DNA from: Typhlomys cinereus
Taxonomy: Eukaryota > Chordata > Mammalia > Rodentia > Platacanthomyidae
Direction: 5' to 3'
Assembly: GCA_023101885.1 (NCBI GenBank)
Contig: JALPQD010000125.1
Span: 2,442,973 to 2,506,972, forward strand
Length of the DNA stretch: 64,000 bases
Shown here: one piece after another, positions 37,097 to 51,548 of the stretch
Numbering within the stretch: the first letter of the stretch is position 1
Layout of the letters: each line of letters opens with the position of its first letter
Notes under the pieces: model-generated
The model's database searches: none
Seen by the model: the letters and a program-made list of their open reading frames with translations, nothing else
What the model was told of the DNA's origin: nothing
Program-made: the position numbers and the translations under genes

Positions 37097-39129
37097 GAGT
37101 CATACATTCAAGGGGTGCAGAGAGGTGGCTGGAGGGGTTTTGGTTTCTATCACTCCTAATCCCTCCAAATCCTAAATTGTGCCTTACTTTGGGTCCAATA
37201 CACTGACAGAATGACAATGTCCCAATTTGCAAATGGACAGATCTCAAACAAGGGCCTGCGTTCCCTAGATCCTACATGGAGATGACTGGAAAACAAACAT
37301 ACTGCAGTAATGGAATCAATGAAATTTATATGCTTAGTTCACATTAATTTGAGACAGGAGCATAAAAGTTAATTTCTACACTTGAACTCACTTAGTGGTC
37401 AAGGCTTCAATTCATTCTAACTTACTATGCATGGCAGTAGCTTACAAACCTTCCAATATTTTAAACTGTCTGAGGAAGTACTATATGTTCATGTTACATG
37501 TTAGATGAATAAAAAGCTAGGCTCATCTCCTTTATCACCTTAGAATGTCAGTAAGACAGTCATATGTAGTGCAAGGTAACAAGATGGGATGAGGTCTCCC
37601 ATTAAAACTAACCCTGGAATCCTACATCGAATGGTTATCACTTAGAAAGGTTGAGGTTTCAGGCAGCTTCAGTTTCTTCCCCTCACCCCAATACAGCACT
37701 CTGTGCGTGCAACAATTTCCAGAGAGGAAAGGAAGAAAAAGAAACGATCATATATTGTTGGTGGGAATACACACTAGTTCAATTACTCTGACGATCAGGA
37801 TGGTGGGTTCTAAATGAGATAGACTCAGCTACACCATTCCTAGAACTAGTCTCCAAAATGTTTCATTGTACTATGGAGGCATGTGAAGACCCATGTTCAT
37901 AATAGCAAGGTCATTGCATCAGCTTAAATATCCAACAGTATATGAATGAATAACGAAATATGGCACATACACAGAATGGAATACTATTCAGATATCAAGG
38001 AAAATGAATTGGTGAAATCCACTGGTAAATGGAATTGGAAGAAATTATTCTGAGCCCAGACACAAAGACAAATATCACAAGTTCTCCCTAGAAGTAGAAC
38101 CTTGTATTAAGCCCTCAAAAAGACATTCTCAAGGGGGAAATTTCTGTAATATCCAGTATAAATGTAGAGAACATAACATGGGGGAGGGATGCAAGATCCA
38201 AAGAGAGGAGAAACAAAGGAAAAATGGGAAATAAATGAGCCACTGTGGAAGAAAAACCTGTAAGGGAAAGGAAATAAGGTGATAGATCTTAAGAAGGGAT
38301 TAGGGAAGGAAAAAAGAAAAGAGGCAAATGGCTCAGGGGAAAGAGAGATCGAAGGCATAACCCAGTAGTGAACATTATAAACCATTACATCTTTGGTAAC
38401 AAGAATCTGTGAGAGCAACACAAATATGTTAAGACCCATGGGAGAGCAATTACTCTGTGAGTCGGGTCTAATTTCCTTAATGGCAAGGAAATCATACATG
38501 ATACTGTGAACTATGCAAGTAATAGAAGGGAATAAATGGATAGGAAAAGATATGTTATTGTTAACTATAAAAGACTGATAATATAATACTGCAGGGGCAC
38601 CGAGGCTTCAGCTGCTCCCTGGAGAATGATGCACTGGTGTCCTTACACAAATGGTTGCAGGGAGGGCTCCCCAGGAAGGATGTCTCCTGTTTGTTTCCTA
38701 TCAGATTTTGACTTTGTTCTCCTGGGGACCAGTGACCCCTTCCCAATCTCTGTGCAGCTGTTTGCCTGCGCATTTTGAGACCATTAAAAATGTTAATAAA
38801 TGGATCACAAGATTATGTACACAGTCATAGTAAGTGGGTAATTCTACCTGGAGATATCATAACTGTCCAACCTAGCAAGTAGGTGTCCCTGCATTTTCTT
38901 GCAGATAAGTTTTACAGTATGTATGTTTAACATAATCCTGTAAAGAATTTGGCACTGCTCTTACAGGTTTTTTCCCCTTTAAATACTCATGTATGTTACA
39001 AATAAAATCAGCTTGGACGTTGAGGAACACCGCCGCACTCCCTAACCCAAAGCCTCCCACTCATATTTCCCCTGTGTAAGTTCAGATTCCTGCTGATTCA
39101 TGGGCCCCAATATAACACAATCTAAATAC
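37097..39129. other. Unassigned sequence with an old L1 fragment (37720-38100)
   Basis: 37720-38100 is a decayed L1 ORF2 C-terminal region (ttgttggtgggaatacacac, tccaacagtatatgaatg). The remainder shows no gene. The frames at 38107-38499 and 38872-39060 have no recognisable domain. Confidence 0.45.
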
Positions 39130-39930
39130 TCCCAATTTTTAAAATCTTTATTTACTTTTATTTTTCCACTTTTATAAGGATATCAAGTATTTATCACAGC
39201 TTCCCTCCCTCCACGCTTCCCTCCATCCTCTTCCTTCCCTTTATCATTCCCTCCCATTCACCTTTCCAGCTGTATTTTTCTATGGACTGCTGGGTTCACT
39301 CTAGCTTGTATACTCTTGTGGGGGGGGGCTCAAGATTCCTTGGTATATCCAGTTATCTCTCTTCAGGCCACCCCACTGATACATGCATTTCCCTTCACTC
39401 ACCCAGCTTTAGACCCAAAGATTTCCACTGTGAGTTCCCAATCTATGGGTATAATAGCAACTACCAAAATATGTTGATGTACTGTCTTCCTACCCATATG
39501 TTTATGGAATGTCTCCCTATTGATCTATTTCCTTCCCTGTTTTTAGGTTTTTGTTCCAGTTAACAGGGATGGGTACCATTTTGACAAGTGGGTCTTGAAT
39601 CCAATCAGAAACCTACTGGTTTCCTCATTGGTATTCATGCTTCTATTATACTGATAGTCACATATTTCCATGGTGATTTATAGTTCAACTTACAGATGTC
39701 ATGCCGTTGGTGGGCGTTGTGATTATTTCTCTCCATCTGCAGCTTCTACAGTATTCCTTGATACTGTGTAAGCTATCCAGCAAGGAGAATGTCTAAAGTT
39801 GCACTTGATATATTTTGCTAATAGTCTATGATCCATTTGTGTAGCATCTTCAGTAATAGAGTCTTACTGATGGTTTTTGGAGAGCAACCAAGAGCAATGG
39901 CAAAAGCCTATAATGTTTTGGGGGTCTAGT
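39130..39930 (-). mobile_element. Ancient L1 3'UTR
   Basis: Reverse-strand counterpart of 20950-21880; for example gcaaccaagagcaatggcaa near 39887 mirrors 21377. Old and non-coding. Confidence 0.55.
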
Positions 39931-39939
39931 ACAGATTAT

Positions 39940-40500
39940 TATTTTCCACAGAGCCTGAAAGACACTCATGGCAGAGACAGGGCTATGGGAAGCTCAGAGA
40001 TGACTCTAAGGCAGGAGCATGCAACATCCTGGATCCCCAAATGAGGGTCAGAAGAGTTAAAGAGATAAGTCCTATAGAACAGTGACTGGGAGCCACATGG
40101 CACAGGCAGGGGTCAGGTAGGGCACATATCTAGTGTTGCTGATATGATACTGCAACTTCCATTCTCCTGACTTGGAGTCACTGGGCACACTGCAGAAGAG
40201 TCCCCAAGACAACTGTAACCAGGGCTCAATCTCCCTGCAGGGAATACAAGTGCCCAGGCTTCCCACACCTGGCATGGTCCTACCCCAAGCCTGAGGACCC
40301 AGCATAGTGTGATAAATGAGAGGTTAGACTTTAGAACTCTACACAAGATATGGAGCTTGCATCATCACCCCAGCTCTAGGATGACAAATGGCTGCTGTCC
40401 TGTGGCTCAAGGACACAGTCATAACTCACCATTTTCTATTCATGAGCCATCCAACTCCCTGCCTTCAATCTCTTCACCCTTACAGCACTAGATGACAGAG
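39940..40500. other. Unassigned sequence
   Basis: Moderately GC-rich and without a supported gene. Short frames on both strands (40072-40346) have no known domain. Confidence 0.3.
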
Positions 40501-40501
40501 G

Positions 40502-40602
40502 CCATAATGGTTTCCCAGGTTTCCTGGCCACTGAGGGAAACTGGACACATTTTCCAAGATGGCAGAAAAACAGGTGCAGAGACAGATCTCATGGTTATTT
40601 AC
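40502..40602 (+). repeat. Partial third copy of the inverted-duplication unit
   Basis: About 100 bp (tcctggccactgagggaaac, then gcagaaaaacaggtgcagag) matches 62915-62990 directly and 17100-17170 in reverse. It shows that the duplicated unit is present more than twice. Confidence 0.65.
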
Positions 40603-40604
40603 AG

Positions 40605-40985
40605 TTGTAAACTTAATGGTTGAGGGTTTGAGTTCTGGGCACATTTTTAGAAAATTGTTTGTTTAGCTCAGAACAAACCTGCAAGAGATGGTCTAGTTGA
40701 TGGAGCAGACCCAGCCCATGGTGGGTGGAACTAGGCTCTGAACAGGTGAATAAAATAGAGAGATGGTTGAGGAAATTGGTATCATTCTATCCACTTGGTC
40801 AGTCATGCTGATCTGGCATGTAAAAGAATGGTTCATCTCTCAGTTGTTATGTGGTGATGATGTGGTCAGTTCCCTTGGCTTGGTGTTGATGCATGTTCTC
40901 TCATCAAGTTGGATTGAAAACTGTAACCAGGAATCGTAAGAGAGAATAAACCCTTGTTCCCTTAAGCTGTTTGTTATAAATTATA
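40605..40985 (+). mobile_element. LTR-like element related to 19668
   Basis: Shares ordered segments with 19668-20065: gagggtttgagttctgggca, gcccagcccatggtggg and ataaacccttgttccctta. The first bases are missing or decayed. Confidence 0.5.
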
Positions 40986-41069
40986 AACCCTTGATTTATG
41001 GTGTTCTTTTGTTATATAATTATGAAAATATCATTAAATGATTACCCAGTTAGAAAATGTTTTGATAAA

Positions 41070-41640
41070 ACTGAAAAAAAATCAACAAACCATAATCCAG
41101 AACATCAGAGACTCTATTTCAACCCCCTGGAACTAGGGCAGCCTAATCTCTCCCCATCCTGAAGCTCAGGGAAATTTGCAGAAGAGGGGACGGTGAGATT
41201 GTAAGAGGACAAGAATGGGAGGAGTAATGATATGCAAGATACTCCACACAAGTTAGGGCCGAAGCAATCATAATTGGACTTTGCATGCCCTGCGCAATGT
41301 CCAATACACTATCGAACCCACAAGTCTAGCATTTGTTAGAGGCACTAGGATCCTTGGAGGCAAGGGATTGGCAGCCACAGCAATGTTCCTAAGCTTAAGG
41401 GAAACACAGGAAAGGGTTCAGGGAAATGCCACTGGGTCCTTGCACCTCATCAGAGAGGAGGACCCAGAGGAGAGTTTGGCATGCACATTAAAGGATGCTC
41501 CAGGGATGGGAGGGGGAGGTACTGGAGGATTGGGAGGGAGGGGGCACAGGGGAGTGGGAGGTTAGAGGGAGGGAGGGGACCGGTGTACCTGTTAAGTTTT
41601 TATTAGTGGAAATAAAATAAATAAATGAATAAAGGAACCC
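41070..41640 (+). mobile_element. L1 3'UTR fragment
   Basis: 5'-truncated L1 3'UTR with tccttggaggcaagggattg and a final G-rich tract at 41500-41580. Its closest relative in the window is at 51549-52061. Confidence 0.8.
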
Positions 41641-41649
41641 CCCCCCAAA

Positions 41650-42770
41650 AAAAGAGGTATTGCATGGGAATGTTGAACTGAGAAACAGGCCTTCAAAGAA
41701 CCATACACGTTTCTTTTTGTCCTTTGTTGTACAATGTGGAGACAAAATTCATACACAGGATAACCTCGTGATAGAATTACAGAAGAAAGTGTGCTGTTTC
41801 CATTTTCTCCTGCTTAAAATACCCGTTTAGTTTCCAAAGAAGATGTTAAAGCACCTCACTAGAAACGCCAGTCTCAAGAAGCAAATGAAACTTAAAAATA
41901 TACTTGACCCAAGACCTACATTATAAAATGAGCCAATAGCTGGTGAGATAGAAGATACTGTCAGGTAGTAGTCTTCCTCATTTTGCAGAGGAAATGGAGG
42001 AATTCGAATGACTGAGATGATCATGTCCTCTTCATGTGTGGTTTCTGTCCTCTGTATGGGTACCCTAGGCTCACTGTAGCTGCTTCCCTACATGCAAATG
42101 GTTTAGTGCCTTCCCTGGTATGCCATCTGAATACCTTTCTGGATGAGATGCCATCCAGGTCTCCAGACACAAGCAGCTGAAACTAGTGGCCTCAAGTAAA
42201 AGAGCTGGGCAGTATCTTGGGCTCATACATGATGTCTTCTAGTCTTCCACTGCCAAGCTGCACCCTGCTCAAAGCAGCAGAAGAGATGGTTGTGACTAAA
42301 TAGTCAAATCAATAACTACTCTTTCCCATATCTGCACCTCCCTCAGCCTCTTAGTTCTTGGAACTGACAGTGCATACAAACTTCCCTCTATCACCTCTGG
42401 CCAGTGTCAGGAATGATGGCTTATTTCCATTATCTGCCAATACTCTCCGACAGTGGGGCTGATGATTAGAACTCACAGACCAAATCTTTCACCCTTTCCT
42501 GTAGCCAAAAGACCTTTACATACTGTCTGGAAGCTGCTTTCATTTTCACTTGTGTCCATATTGTATCTTCTCTCTCTGGGTCTGTCTTCTGGCTTTGCTC
42601 CTATCTACCTCTTCCTCCTGTGCCTCTCATATATATCCGTTGCGTCTGTGTGGTAACCCCTCCATCTTGATAAGTCTGCTTCCCTTTCCTCAGTTATATT
42701 CCACATGGTCTTTTCAGATACTCTATGTGGATTTTTCCTCTCCCTTAATATAAATTGTTCTTGCTGGTGC
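41650..42770. other. Unassigned sequence
   Basis: No gene, finger or clear repeat recognised. It lies just upstream, in coordinates, of duplication copy 2. Confidence 0.3.
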
Positions 42771-43269
42771 AGTCATGAAGAGGAAACACAATGATCACAG
42801 GCACCCCTGTGCAGCTTGGGGAAATTTAGTTTCTGGGTGGTCCTCTTGGAAGACTTACATTGTTTCAGAAGTTGCCAAAGCTCCTGACAATCTTCTGGAA
42901 ATGAGTGAGATTTTGCTTGGCTTGGGCTTCAGCAGGCAGGATGTTGGACACTCCACCAGCCTCTTTTTCAAAGGACTGTTTTCTCAGTCACCAGAAGCTA
43001 GGGGATGGGCCTCCTGAGCCTGCTATGCTTTGAGGAGGGTCCCCAAACTCCTTTTTCCTATTTTTGGGGGAAAGGCACAGAATCAGAAAAGGGACCCCAG
43101 CCACGATTATCTTTCTTTTCTGGATGGAACTGCCTGTGGGTGCCCTTTGCCTCACTACCTTGACGAGTAGTGGTTGTGCAAGGTTCCTTAGAAGGCCCCT
43201 TTCCAGATTGACTGGTTATGTGTACATCCCACCCCTTAGATCCAATATGTTAAAGGAAAGGTAGGCAGG

Positions 43270-44850
43270 GACTCAGATAATTCCCCTGTCCAAAAGCAGG
43301 TGAGCTTCCCTGTTGAGGCTACAGGTGGTGCGTTTCCTGGGACCTCAAACAACAGAGGATGGAGAGCCAGATGTTAAGCCATGCCTTAGGAAGAGGGGTC
43401 ATGCTATAAGGTGGGGCAGACTTGTATATAAGGGAGTCTTGGGCCCACAAGCAACTATGGCATCCTGTCCTTGTGGGAGCTGAGAACACTCCCATTCTGT
43501 CTTTAAGCACTCAGTGTGCACTCTGGCATTCCCCTGGGGATGATGGAAGCCAATGGCCATGGTGAGAGGGACTGTGTACCCAGGGCATCCTGATTCAGGA
43601 AGGTGATCTGGCAGCCCACTAATTAGGACGCATTGGAAGTAGCTTTTAAGCAGAACCCCTCTGCGGTGATTGGAGCCTGGAAGCAACTGGCTGGTGCATT
43701 GGGAGTGCCAGAGTTTCATCCATGTCTGGTTTTAGAACCAAAGACAGCAGCGATGCCTATGCAGCACAATGCCCAGGACCAGAGAGGCTACTTGGACAAC
43801 CAGGTTTTGCTGTCAGGAGAGAACTGGCCAGAAAGTCAGGGTTCCTGAGGACAGGATTCAGACATGGATCCAAAATCAAAGAACCAGGTTCCTGAGGACA
43901 GCCCCTGAGCATCATCACCGACTTCCCTGCTGCCTTTGCTTTTCTAGGCTACCCCGTGTTCTTGTAGGCCTCTGCCACAGGCTTCTTACCCTCTATTTAA
44001 AGAGATTGTCATGTAGCCCTCCAGATACAGGCCGTGGAAGCCAAGGAGACACTCCACACAATTCATGGTGGCACCACTCGTCCTCCTGCCTTTATCTCCT
44101 CTGCAAAGTCCCTGGGGACCTCTACAGCCAGCAATATTTTGTTTTGTGAGTTGAAACCTGTTTTACAGTTTTAGAATGTTTATATTTCCAACCCTTAGCA
44201 ACATTTCCAGATGTTTTATCCTTATCTCAAAGCAGCTGTGAGCTATCTAAACTGCTAGAATCCTCTATGAGAGATCTCTTCTGATGGACAGAAGGGGAGT
44301 GGGATTGAGTCACATAACCACTTCTGATTTGGAGCACTTCTAATCCTTTATCTACTTCACACATCACAGAGAGCACTGGGGCACGGGGAAAGCTCCTCTT
44401 GAGGTCCATGGTCTTTTCCTGTCTCAGCAGTTACTAAATGGATGCCAGAAAGTTACTGTAGCAGTGAGGTAGAGGGTATGGAAGACTGTCACAGATTCAG
44501 GTGTGATTTGTCTGGAGAATCATTTCGACATAACATGGCGGGACCTTTGTTAAATGCAGCTGTAGTTAACATTTGGCTCTCCCTTTGGACTCCAACAAGG
44601 TATTGCCCTAAAACACTAAAAGTGGATATGAAGGTCTCTGGTATGTAAACAGTCTTTTTACTTGCAGGGACTTGGCACAGATACTTGAGTGACTTCCGGA
44701 AGCCGTCATGGGCACAGATTTTCCACATTGTTCCAGTTCTGTGTATATTTCCATATCCCTATTCTGCTCTGTTGAAGTGAGGAAGAGTAGGTTCTAGACC
44801 TGGAATCCAATGTTCCTTCCCCAGTCAGATAGGGTATTCCAGGACTGTAA
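43270..44850. other. Unassigned sequence within duplication copy 2
   Basis: Not shared with copy 1. Short frames such as 43399-43719 (minus) and 43769-44149 (plus) lack recognisable domains. It could be downstream flank of the finger gene. Confidence 0.3.
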
Positions 44851-44975
44851 ACCAAGTAATTGAGGAGAATGAGGCAGGAGGAAACATGCATGACAAGGTC
44901 AAGTGAAGCCTGAGCTGCTGACTGAGTTCAAGGCCAGAGAAACTTTGAAAGATACTGTCCTAAAACATATCTGAA
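44850..44975 (+). mobile_element. B1-like SINE
   Basis: gaatgaggcaggaggaaac followed by gagttcaaggccagagaaac is typical B1/7SL-type sequence. It is decayed and ends in a (caa)n tail. Confidence 0.65.
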
Positions 44976-45329
44976 ACACAACAACAACAAACCCCAGGAT
45001 GGAGCAGTTTCAAGTTCATTTGAGAGAGTGGGAGAACACAGAAAGAAATGAGAGGAGGAAAGTAAAAAGAGGCACAATCATGCACGTTCACATGGAATAG
45101 TCTATGGACAAAGGGTGGGAGGCCAGAGTCATAGTGATGAGGACAGGTTCTAAGGAAGGACATGACCCCAAAAGAAAGGAGGTGAACAAAAAGATGACGT
45201 GTAAGGGGATAACATTGTATGGTAGAAATTTCATTATGATGGAGTTAGTGAGGTGCAGAGGGCACAGTCTTTAGCAGTCCTAAGGATTTTTCCATTGTAT
45301 ACATTCTTATATTGACTTAGATGACTTGC

Positions 45330-46309
45330 TAGACAAAGTTTTTCAGTGTGAGCATTCACATGGCTTTAACTGGTTTGAGTTCTAGGATGACAAGTTTTTG
45401 ACTTCCTTCCGGAAGTTTTCCTACACTATGTTCATTCATATAGCTTCTCACTTGCATGAGTACTGTGACATAGTTTTGATGTCCATCAGAAATGGTTTCC
45501 TCATTCTACACATTTACAAGGTTCATCACATGTGAAATCATCTGATGCGGTGGGATATCACTTTAGTGAAAATGCTTTCGTATTCTATAAATTTATGACT
45601 ACTCAATTGTACGAATTCACTAGTGTACAGACACATGATTTGTATCACATGCATGCATGTAATTTAAACTGCATGAGGTCTCTAACATGCAATGAGTTCT
45701 GATTTCTGCTAACATGTCTTTCTACATTCTGTATGTTCATGTAATATCTATTTTCTGAGTTCTCTGATGCAAAGTGTGATGCAATTTCATTCACTTACAT
45801 GGCTTCTTGTCTGTGTGAGTTCTTTCTCTTAGAGACACATGTGACTTCTCTGAAAAAGTTTATGTATATGGTTTACATTCATGCAGATTCCCACCTGCAC
45901 AAGCTTCTTGATGGGACACTAAGGCATGTCTTCCATGAAAACTAAGGCATGTCTTCCATGAGAGAAGTTTTCCATATTTTTTATATTGATGTGGCATCTG
46001 AACTGTAAATTTCCTGATGTTCAATGACATGATTCTTCAATGAAAAAGTTTTTCCATTCCTTACATTCACATGCATTCTCACCTGTATGAGTTCTCTGAT
46101 GGCAAATGAGGGATTGCTTCGATGAGAAAGCTTTTCCACATTCATTACATTCATGTCTTCTCATCTGCGTGTTCTCTGATAAAGAGTGAGGTATGACTTA
46201 AATAAGAAAGTTATCCCACATTCTTTACATTCATATGATTTATCACCTCTGTGTTCTTTGATGAAAAGTGAGGTTTGATCTCAATGAAAACCATTTTTCA
46301 CTTTCATTT
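45330..46309 (-). pseudogene. Decayed C2H2 fingers downstream of the array
   Basis: 84-bp-periodic finger-like segments continue past the stop at 46310 on the minus strand: a finger fragment reading FSLRSNLTFHQRT, then [20 protein letters not shown], and further fingers in shifted frames to about 45950. Weaker traces reach 45340. The original array was therefore longer by perhaps six to ten fingers. Confidence 0.75.
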
Positions 46310-47096
<787 letters not shown>

Positions 47097-47298
47097 TAAT
47101 TGATCAAAAAAAAAATGACTAAAACAATGCCCAAGAACACAAGGAGGAACCAAAAAGGAAAGGAATTCTGCACAACAGTCTATCTAGAAAAAAGAAATAC
47201 CTAGGATCCCAAAGAAAAGTTGCAATTCACCCGGTTGAAGAAGCCCAACATCATCAGTAACTACTAATACACTGGGGGGAATTTTCTCATGCACTGAC

Positions 47299-47391
47299 CT
47301 GATGGTCTCCATTCTGAGGTTTCTGCTGGTATACTAGGCACAAATCCATGTTCAAGTTTGAAGATCAAGTCAGGTTTGGCCATACAGTATC
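47299..47391 (-). CDS. KRAB-B box exon, copy 2 (splice sites intact)
   Basis: A 93-bp exon on the minus strand, after acceptor tacttatag and before donor gtcagt. With the single base carried over from a KRAB-A exon it reads GYCMAKPDLIFKLEHGFVP, a good KRAB-B box. Entry and exit are both phase 1, as is usual for KRAB-ZNF genes. The finger array lies only 200 bp downstream because of the deletion at 47096, leaving no evident acceptor. The nearest intact KRAB-A exon is at 60679. The parent gene is probably non-functional, but the exon itself could be spliced. Confidence 0.75.
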
Positions 47392-48035
47392 CTATAAGTA
47401 GAAAGCAATATATAAATGAAATCCGAGTGTTAAGTCAGATATATACTGATGAATACAACAGCTCCAAATCATAAACTGTGCTGTTCATGGGAATCTGTTT
47501 ATGGGAAACTGTTAAAGAGTGGATTCATTAACAGTTTCTTCAACCACTGATTACTTGAAGTATCAGTACAATTGTATTAAAGCCTCTGTGAAAACATGAT
47601 AAATCAATATGGGGGAAACATGAAAAAATATGAGAATCCAAAGCTTGACTGACAATATATAGAGCAAAAATATGAGAATAGTGGTTATTTTAAAAGAACC
47701 TGGAGAGACAAAAACCTTCAGAAAGCTTAATAAAGATGGACCATTTCACAAACATACATTGTAATTCACAAAACCAATACAGGATGTATCATTGTTCCAG
47801 AAGAAAACACAGTGCATACTATTGACTAAATGAAAGATATTTACTCACAGGATTGACATGCAGATGCAGGAAACATGAAGGAAGTGTAATACAATTCATC
47901 ACACAATCATTCCCTTTAATATCATAATAACACTGTAAAAACTACACAAAAAGGAAATACATAAATATTTGAAAAGAAATGTTACAAACAGTTCTTTTTA
48001 TAATGCACACTAAGGAATAATAATAATCCCCCAAA

Positions 48036-48555
48036 ATGCACCAATCTTCTATCGTTGGTTAGGAGATTTCTTTGACAACCAATCAGGATGCAACCAAGGG
48101 TAGTGCAGGAATAGCAACATTGAAAACAACAACAAACCATAATTCAGAACACCAAAGACCCTACAATATTCATCAGCCAATCTATCTCCCCATCCTAAAG
48201 CTCAGCCAACTTGAGGAAGGCTTCCGGCAGCAGGATCCTTAGAGGCAAGGGTTTAAATAGTCATAATAGAGTTTCCATATTACCAGGCAGACCAAGAAGT
48301 GGACGAACACTATGCCACTGAATCCTGGTCCTTCACTAGTATAGACAACTCTGAGAAAATTGAATATCCACATGAACAGATGCTCTGGAGGAGGGGAGGG
48401 AAAAAACAAGAAGCACCAAGAGAGAGGGAGTGAAGAAAAAGGGGTGAGAGGGAGACAGGGAAAAAGGGAAGGTGGGGAACAGTGCGTGGGAGCATTGGGG
48501 GAGGAGAAAGGGAAAAGAGCTGTATTATTAGGCAAAAAAAATTAATAAAAAAAGA
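48036..48555 (+). mobile_element. L1 3'UTR fragment, counterpart of 27366
   Basis: Shorter at its left end than copy 1. It ends with a purine-rich tract (48390-48510) and tail. Confidence 0.8.
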
Positions 48556-48700
48556 AAAATAACCAAGCAGACCCATCTAGGATAGATGTGATGGTGTTGA
48601 GGCAGTAGGATCCCTAGAGCTCACAGCAAAGCAGCCAGCCTAGTCTATCCATGAATTCCAGGTTCCATCAGCAATCCTGTCTTAAACATAAGATGGACAG
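48556..48700 (+). mobile_element. B1-like SINE, counterpart of 28025
   Basis: aaccaagcagacccatctag followed by cctgtcttaaacataagatg; it corresponds to the copy-1 element. Confidence 0.55.
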
Positions 48701-50842
48701 CAGCGGGGAAGATACCCAGCCTTAAACTATGGCCTACACCAACATGTGCACACACGTGCACATGTGCATACATGCACACTCATAAATACATACACCTGCA
48801 ACACACATTCAGAAAACCCCTGTGGCTTAACATTTCTAACATCATTGCTGCTTACTGGCCTTAATATTGACTGCTGGATACATTACCATTCAAGTTTTAC
48901 ACATACCTAAAACCAAAAGCATTTCAAAACGCTCTCTACCCCTTTCTCTACTGATTTTTCTGTTTTGTTTTGATGTGGTTTTGTTTTTCATTGGGGATAC
49001 GATCCAGGGCTATACTCAAGCCAACCTTCTGCCATTTCTTTCATTTAAGTAGAAAGGCAACAACTCCAATTAGGTATATTTTTATAACTAACAGTAATAA
49101 CTACTATGTGGATTACACTAAATATTTTTCACATCATGATTCATTGGACGAGGTCAGGTATATTCAGGGTGGTATGTCTGTAGACAGCATGATTCATGAC
49201 AAAATAATAACTATGAACATTTCTTTTTCTAAAAGAAATGTGAGAAGTTACATTATGTTAAACATGAGGTTACTCAATAAAGGATTGCTTAATAATAAAA
49301 AAAAAAAGTCAATATACAATATGACAATGACACACTACTCCTGGGAATATTCCCAATGAATGCTTCACCTTACTGCAGAGACCCACACACATGCATGTTC
49401 ATCACTGCTCTAGTCACAGCAGCAAAGCAATGCAATCAAGTCAGATATGAATGGATAAGGATAATGTGGTAAACAGACACCAAGGAATATTATTCGGCTT
49501 TCAAAAAGAATGCATTAGTGATGTATTCAAGTAAATGGATAGATTTGGAAGAAAGTAGAGTGAATAAAGTATCCTTGAAGCAGACAGGCAGAAGTCATAT
49601 GGTCTCTGTCATCAGTGGATCATAGAATTGAACCTGCAGAGTGATATATACAAAGTAAAATTTCCATAATACCCACAAACTACAAAGAAACAAAGGTGTA
49701 TGTGTGTGGGGAAGAAAACTACAAAAGAATGTAAACAAAAGATAGATGAGGCAATTGTAGAAGAAAAGTCTTAAGCAGATGAAAGAAGTGGGATGGAACT
49801 CAGAAGGTGTAACAGCACACACAAAAGAAAAAAACCAGCATCTGGGGAAAAAAATTAATGGTCTTATCCAGTTATAACAGCTGAAGTTACAACTTCAAAA
49901 AGTGGAAACAAGTAGACTAACAGTGGTATGTAAGGTCCACAAGTAACAATTACTGTCTGAATGGGTTCTTAACCTGCTGTCCCTCATGACCAGGAAACAC
50001 ATTCTGGGTACTCTAAACCTATTCAAACAATAGTGGAAGGTGAAAAAATAGACTACTAGACAGGAACAGATATCTTAACAATAACTAAAAATATCTGATA
50101 GTAAACTACCATCTAAATATTTCTTATGGTGCCCATAGATAAGAAAAGCTCTCATCACTCAAACAACATGCACCCTACTGCAATGTAAGACTCATAAGAT
50201 AGGAAATCACAACTGGCCAGAGTGCAGAGTATTGTTGACTCTGGCAAGATCAGGACCAATCAGGCCATCAAAGACCCTTTCCAACCCACATTCAGGGAAC
50301 CTTGAGGAAGCAAAGGCTGTATGAATGCAAGAGCCTCAAGATGGGGAGCTATTCTGCTGGCCAAGACACTCCAGTCAAAACACGGTGCTGCATCCAGTTG
50401 CTGATGGCAATGAGATCTCTATCATCACACCTACACAATGGCTGACATACAAACATTGTCCCCATGAACCAGCAAAGATCTCAGGAGAAACAACCCTGAA
50501 AAAGAATCCCACAGGGAAGTGCTGGACAAAAACAGAGAAATCTCCCCAGTGAAGGGCCACATGTGCTACTACAGAGATCTGGACCCTTGCACAGACACAG
50601 CAAAGGGATCACTGAGATTCATATTTTCAGAAAGATAGGAGGGAGTTGGTGAGATTGGTGAAGAAAGATTAAGGTAGGAGAGAAACGAAATTGGAGAAGG
50701 AGGGGAAGGGGAAAAGCCATGAAAGCATTTTGTTCATTTATGAAAGTTTCTCAATAAAAAGATGGGATTAATTATTCATTTATTAGAGCTTTTTTTGTAG
50801 TCCTGGCAAGTGAATGAGGAATCATGTACATACTATACAGCC

Positions 50843-51221
50843 TGTGATAGTTAATCTTGGCTGTCAACTTGACTGTGTCAGGGAAAAACAAACAGATTAA
50901 CAGATAATTAGGAATAAAACTTTTGCGACAGAAAGAACTACCCTAAATCTGAATGGAATTTCCCAGTAAACCAGATAAAAGGAATCACAAGAATGAACAG
51001 CCACAGGACTCTTTCCCTGGGCTGTCAAACTGAAACTTCCTCCCATGATGATGGACTTGACTTGACTCCTCTCAACTGCGGGCTCCGCTGTCTGCCATGC
51101 CTATTCTGTCATAATAGATTATTTCTCTCCTCTGAAAACATAAGCTAAGTAAATCTTCTTGTCTCTCTTAAGCTTTAATATCACTGTTTGCTCACTGCAA
51201 CAGAGAAATTAACTTAGAACA
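50843..51221 (+). mobile_element. Solo ERV-L-type LTR
   Basis: Starts tgtgatagttaatcttggct with gtcaacttgac, the same opening as the LTR at 36637, and ends near aacttagaaca. A 5-bp match, cagcc, flanks it (50838-50842 and 51220-51224), overlapping the last two bases. No internal sequence adjoins. Confidence 0.7.
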
Positions 51222-51548
51222 GCCACTGAACAATTAGCTTTAATACCAGGCTATTTTCCAATTTACAATGAAGGCAATGAATAGTAGTATAGTAAAAAAT
51301 CCAAATCCTGAAGTGAGAAGCTAAGCAGGTGTGCATAATATATGGGTACAATATGACATAAGAACTATCCTATTGTAGCCTAAAAGTGTCAGCTGGATTC
51401 AGTCTCTGCTTTGCAAATACTGGAAATATTATGTTTTAGAAGGAGACTCATTCACATCAAAAGGATCCCATATGTACCAAAATTGGGAGTGGCTCTGGTT
51501 CCCAGTATAAGGAAAATCAGAAAACAACTGCTTCAGAAGATAGTCCTG

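Noticed and set aside
43399..44149. Possible unknown protein gene
   Set aside because: Short overlapping frames on both strands, no domain, no splice structure and no counterpart in duplication copy 1.
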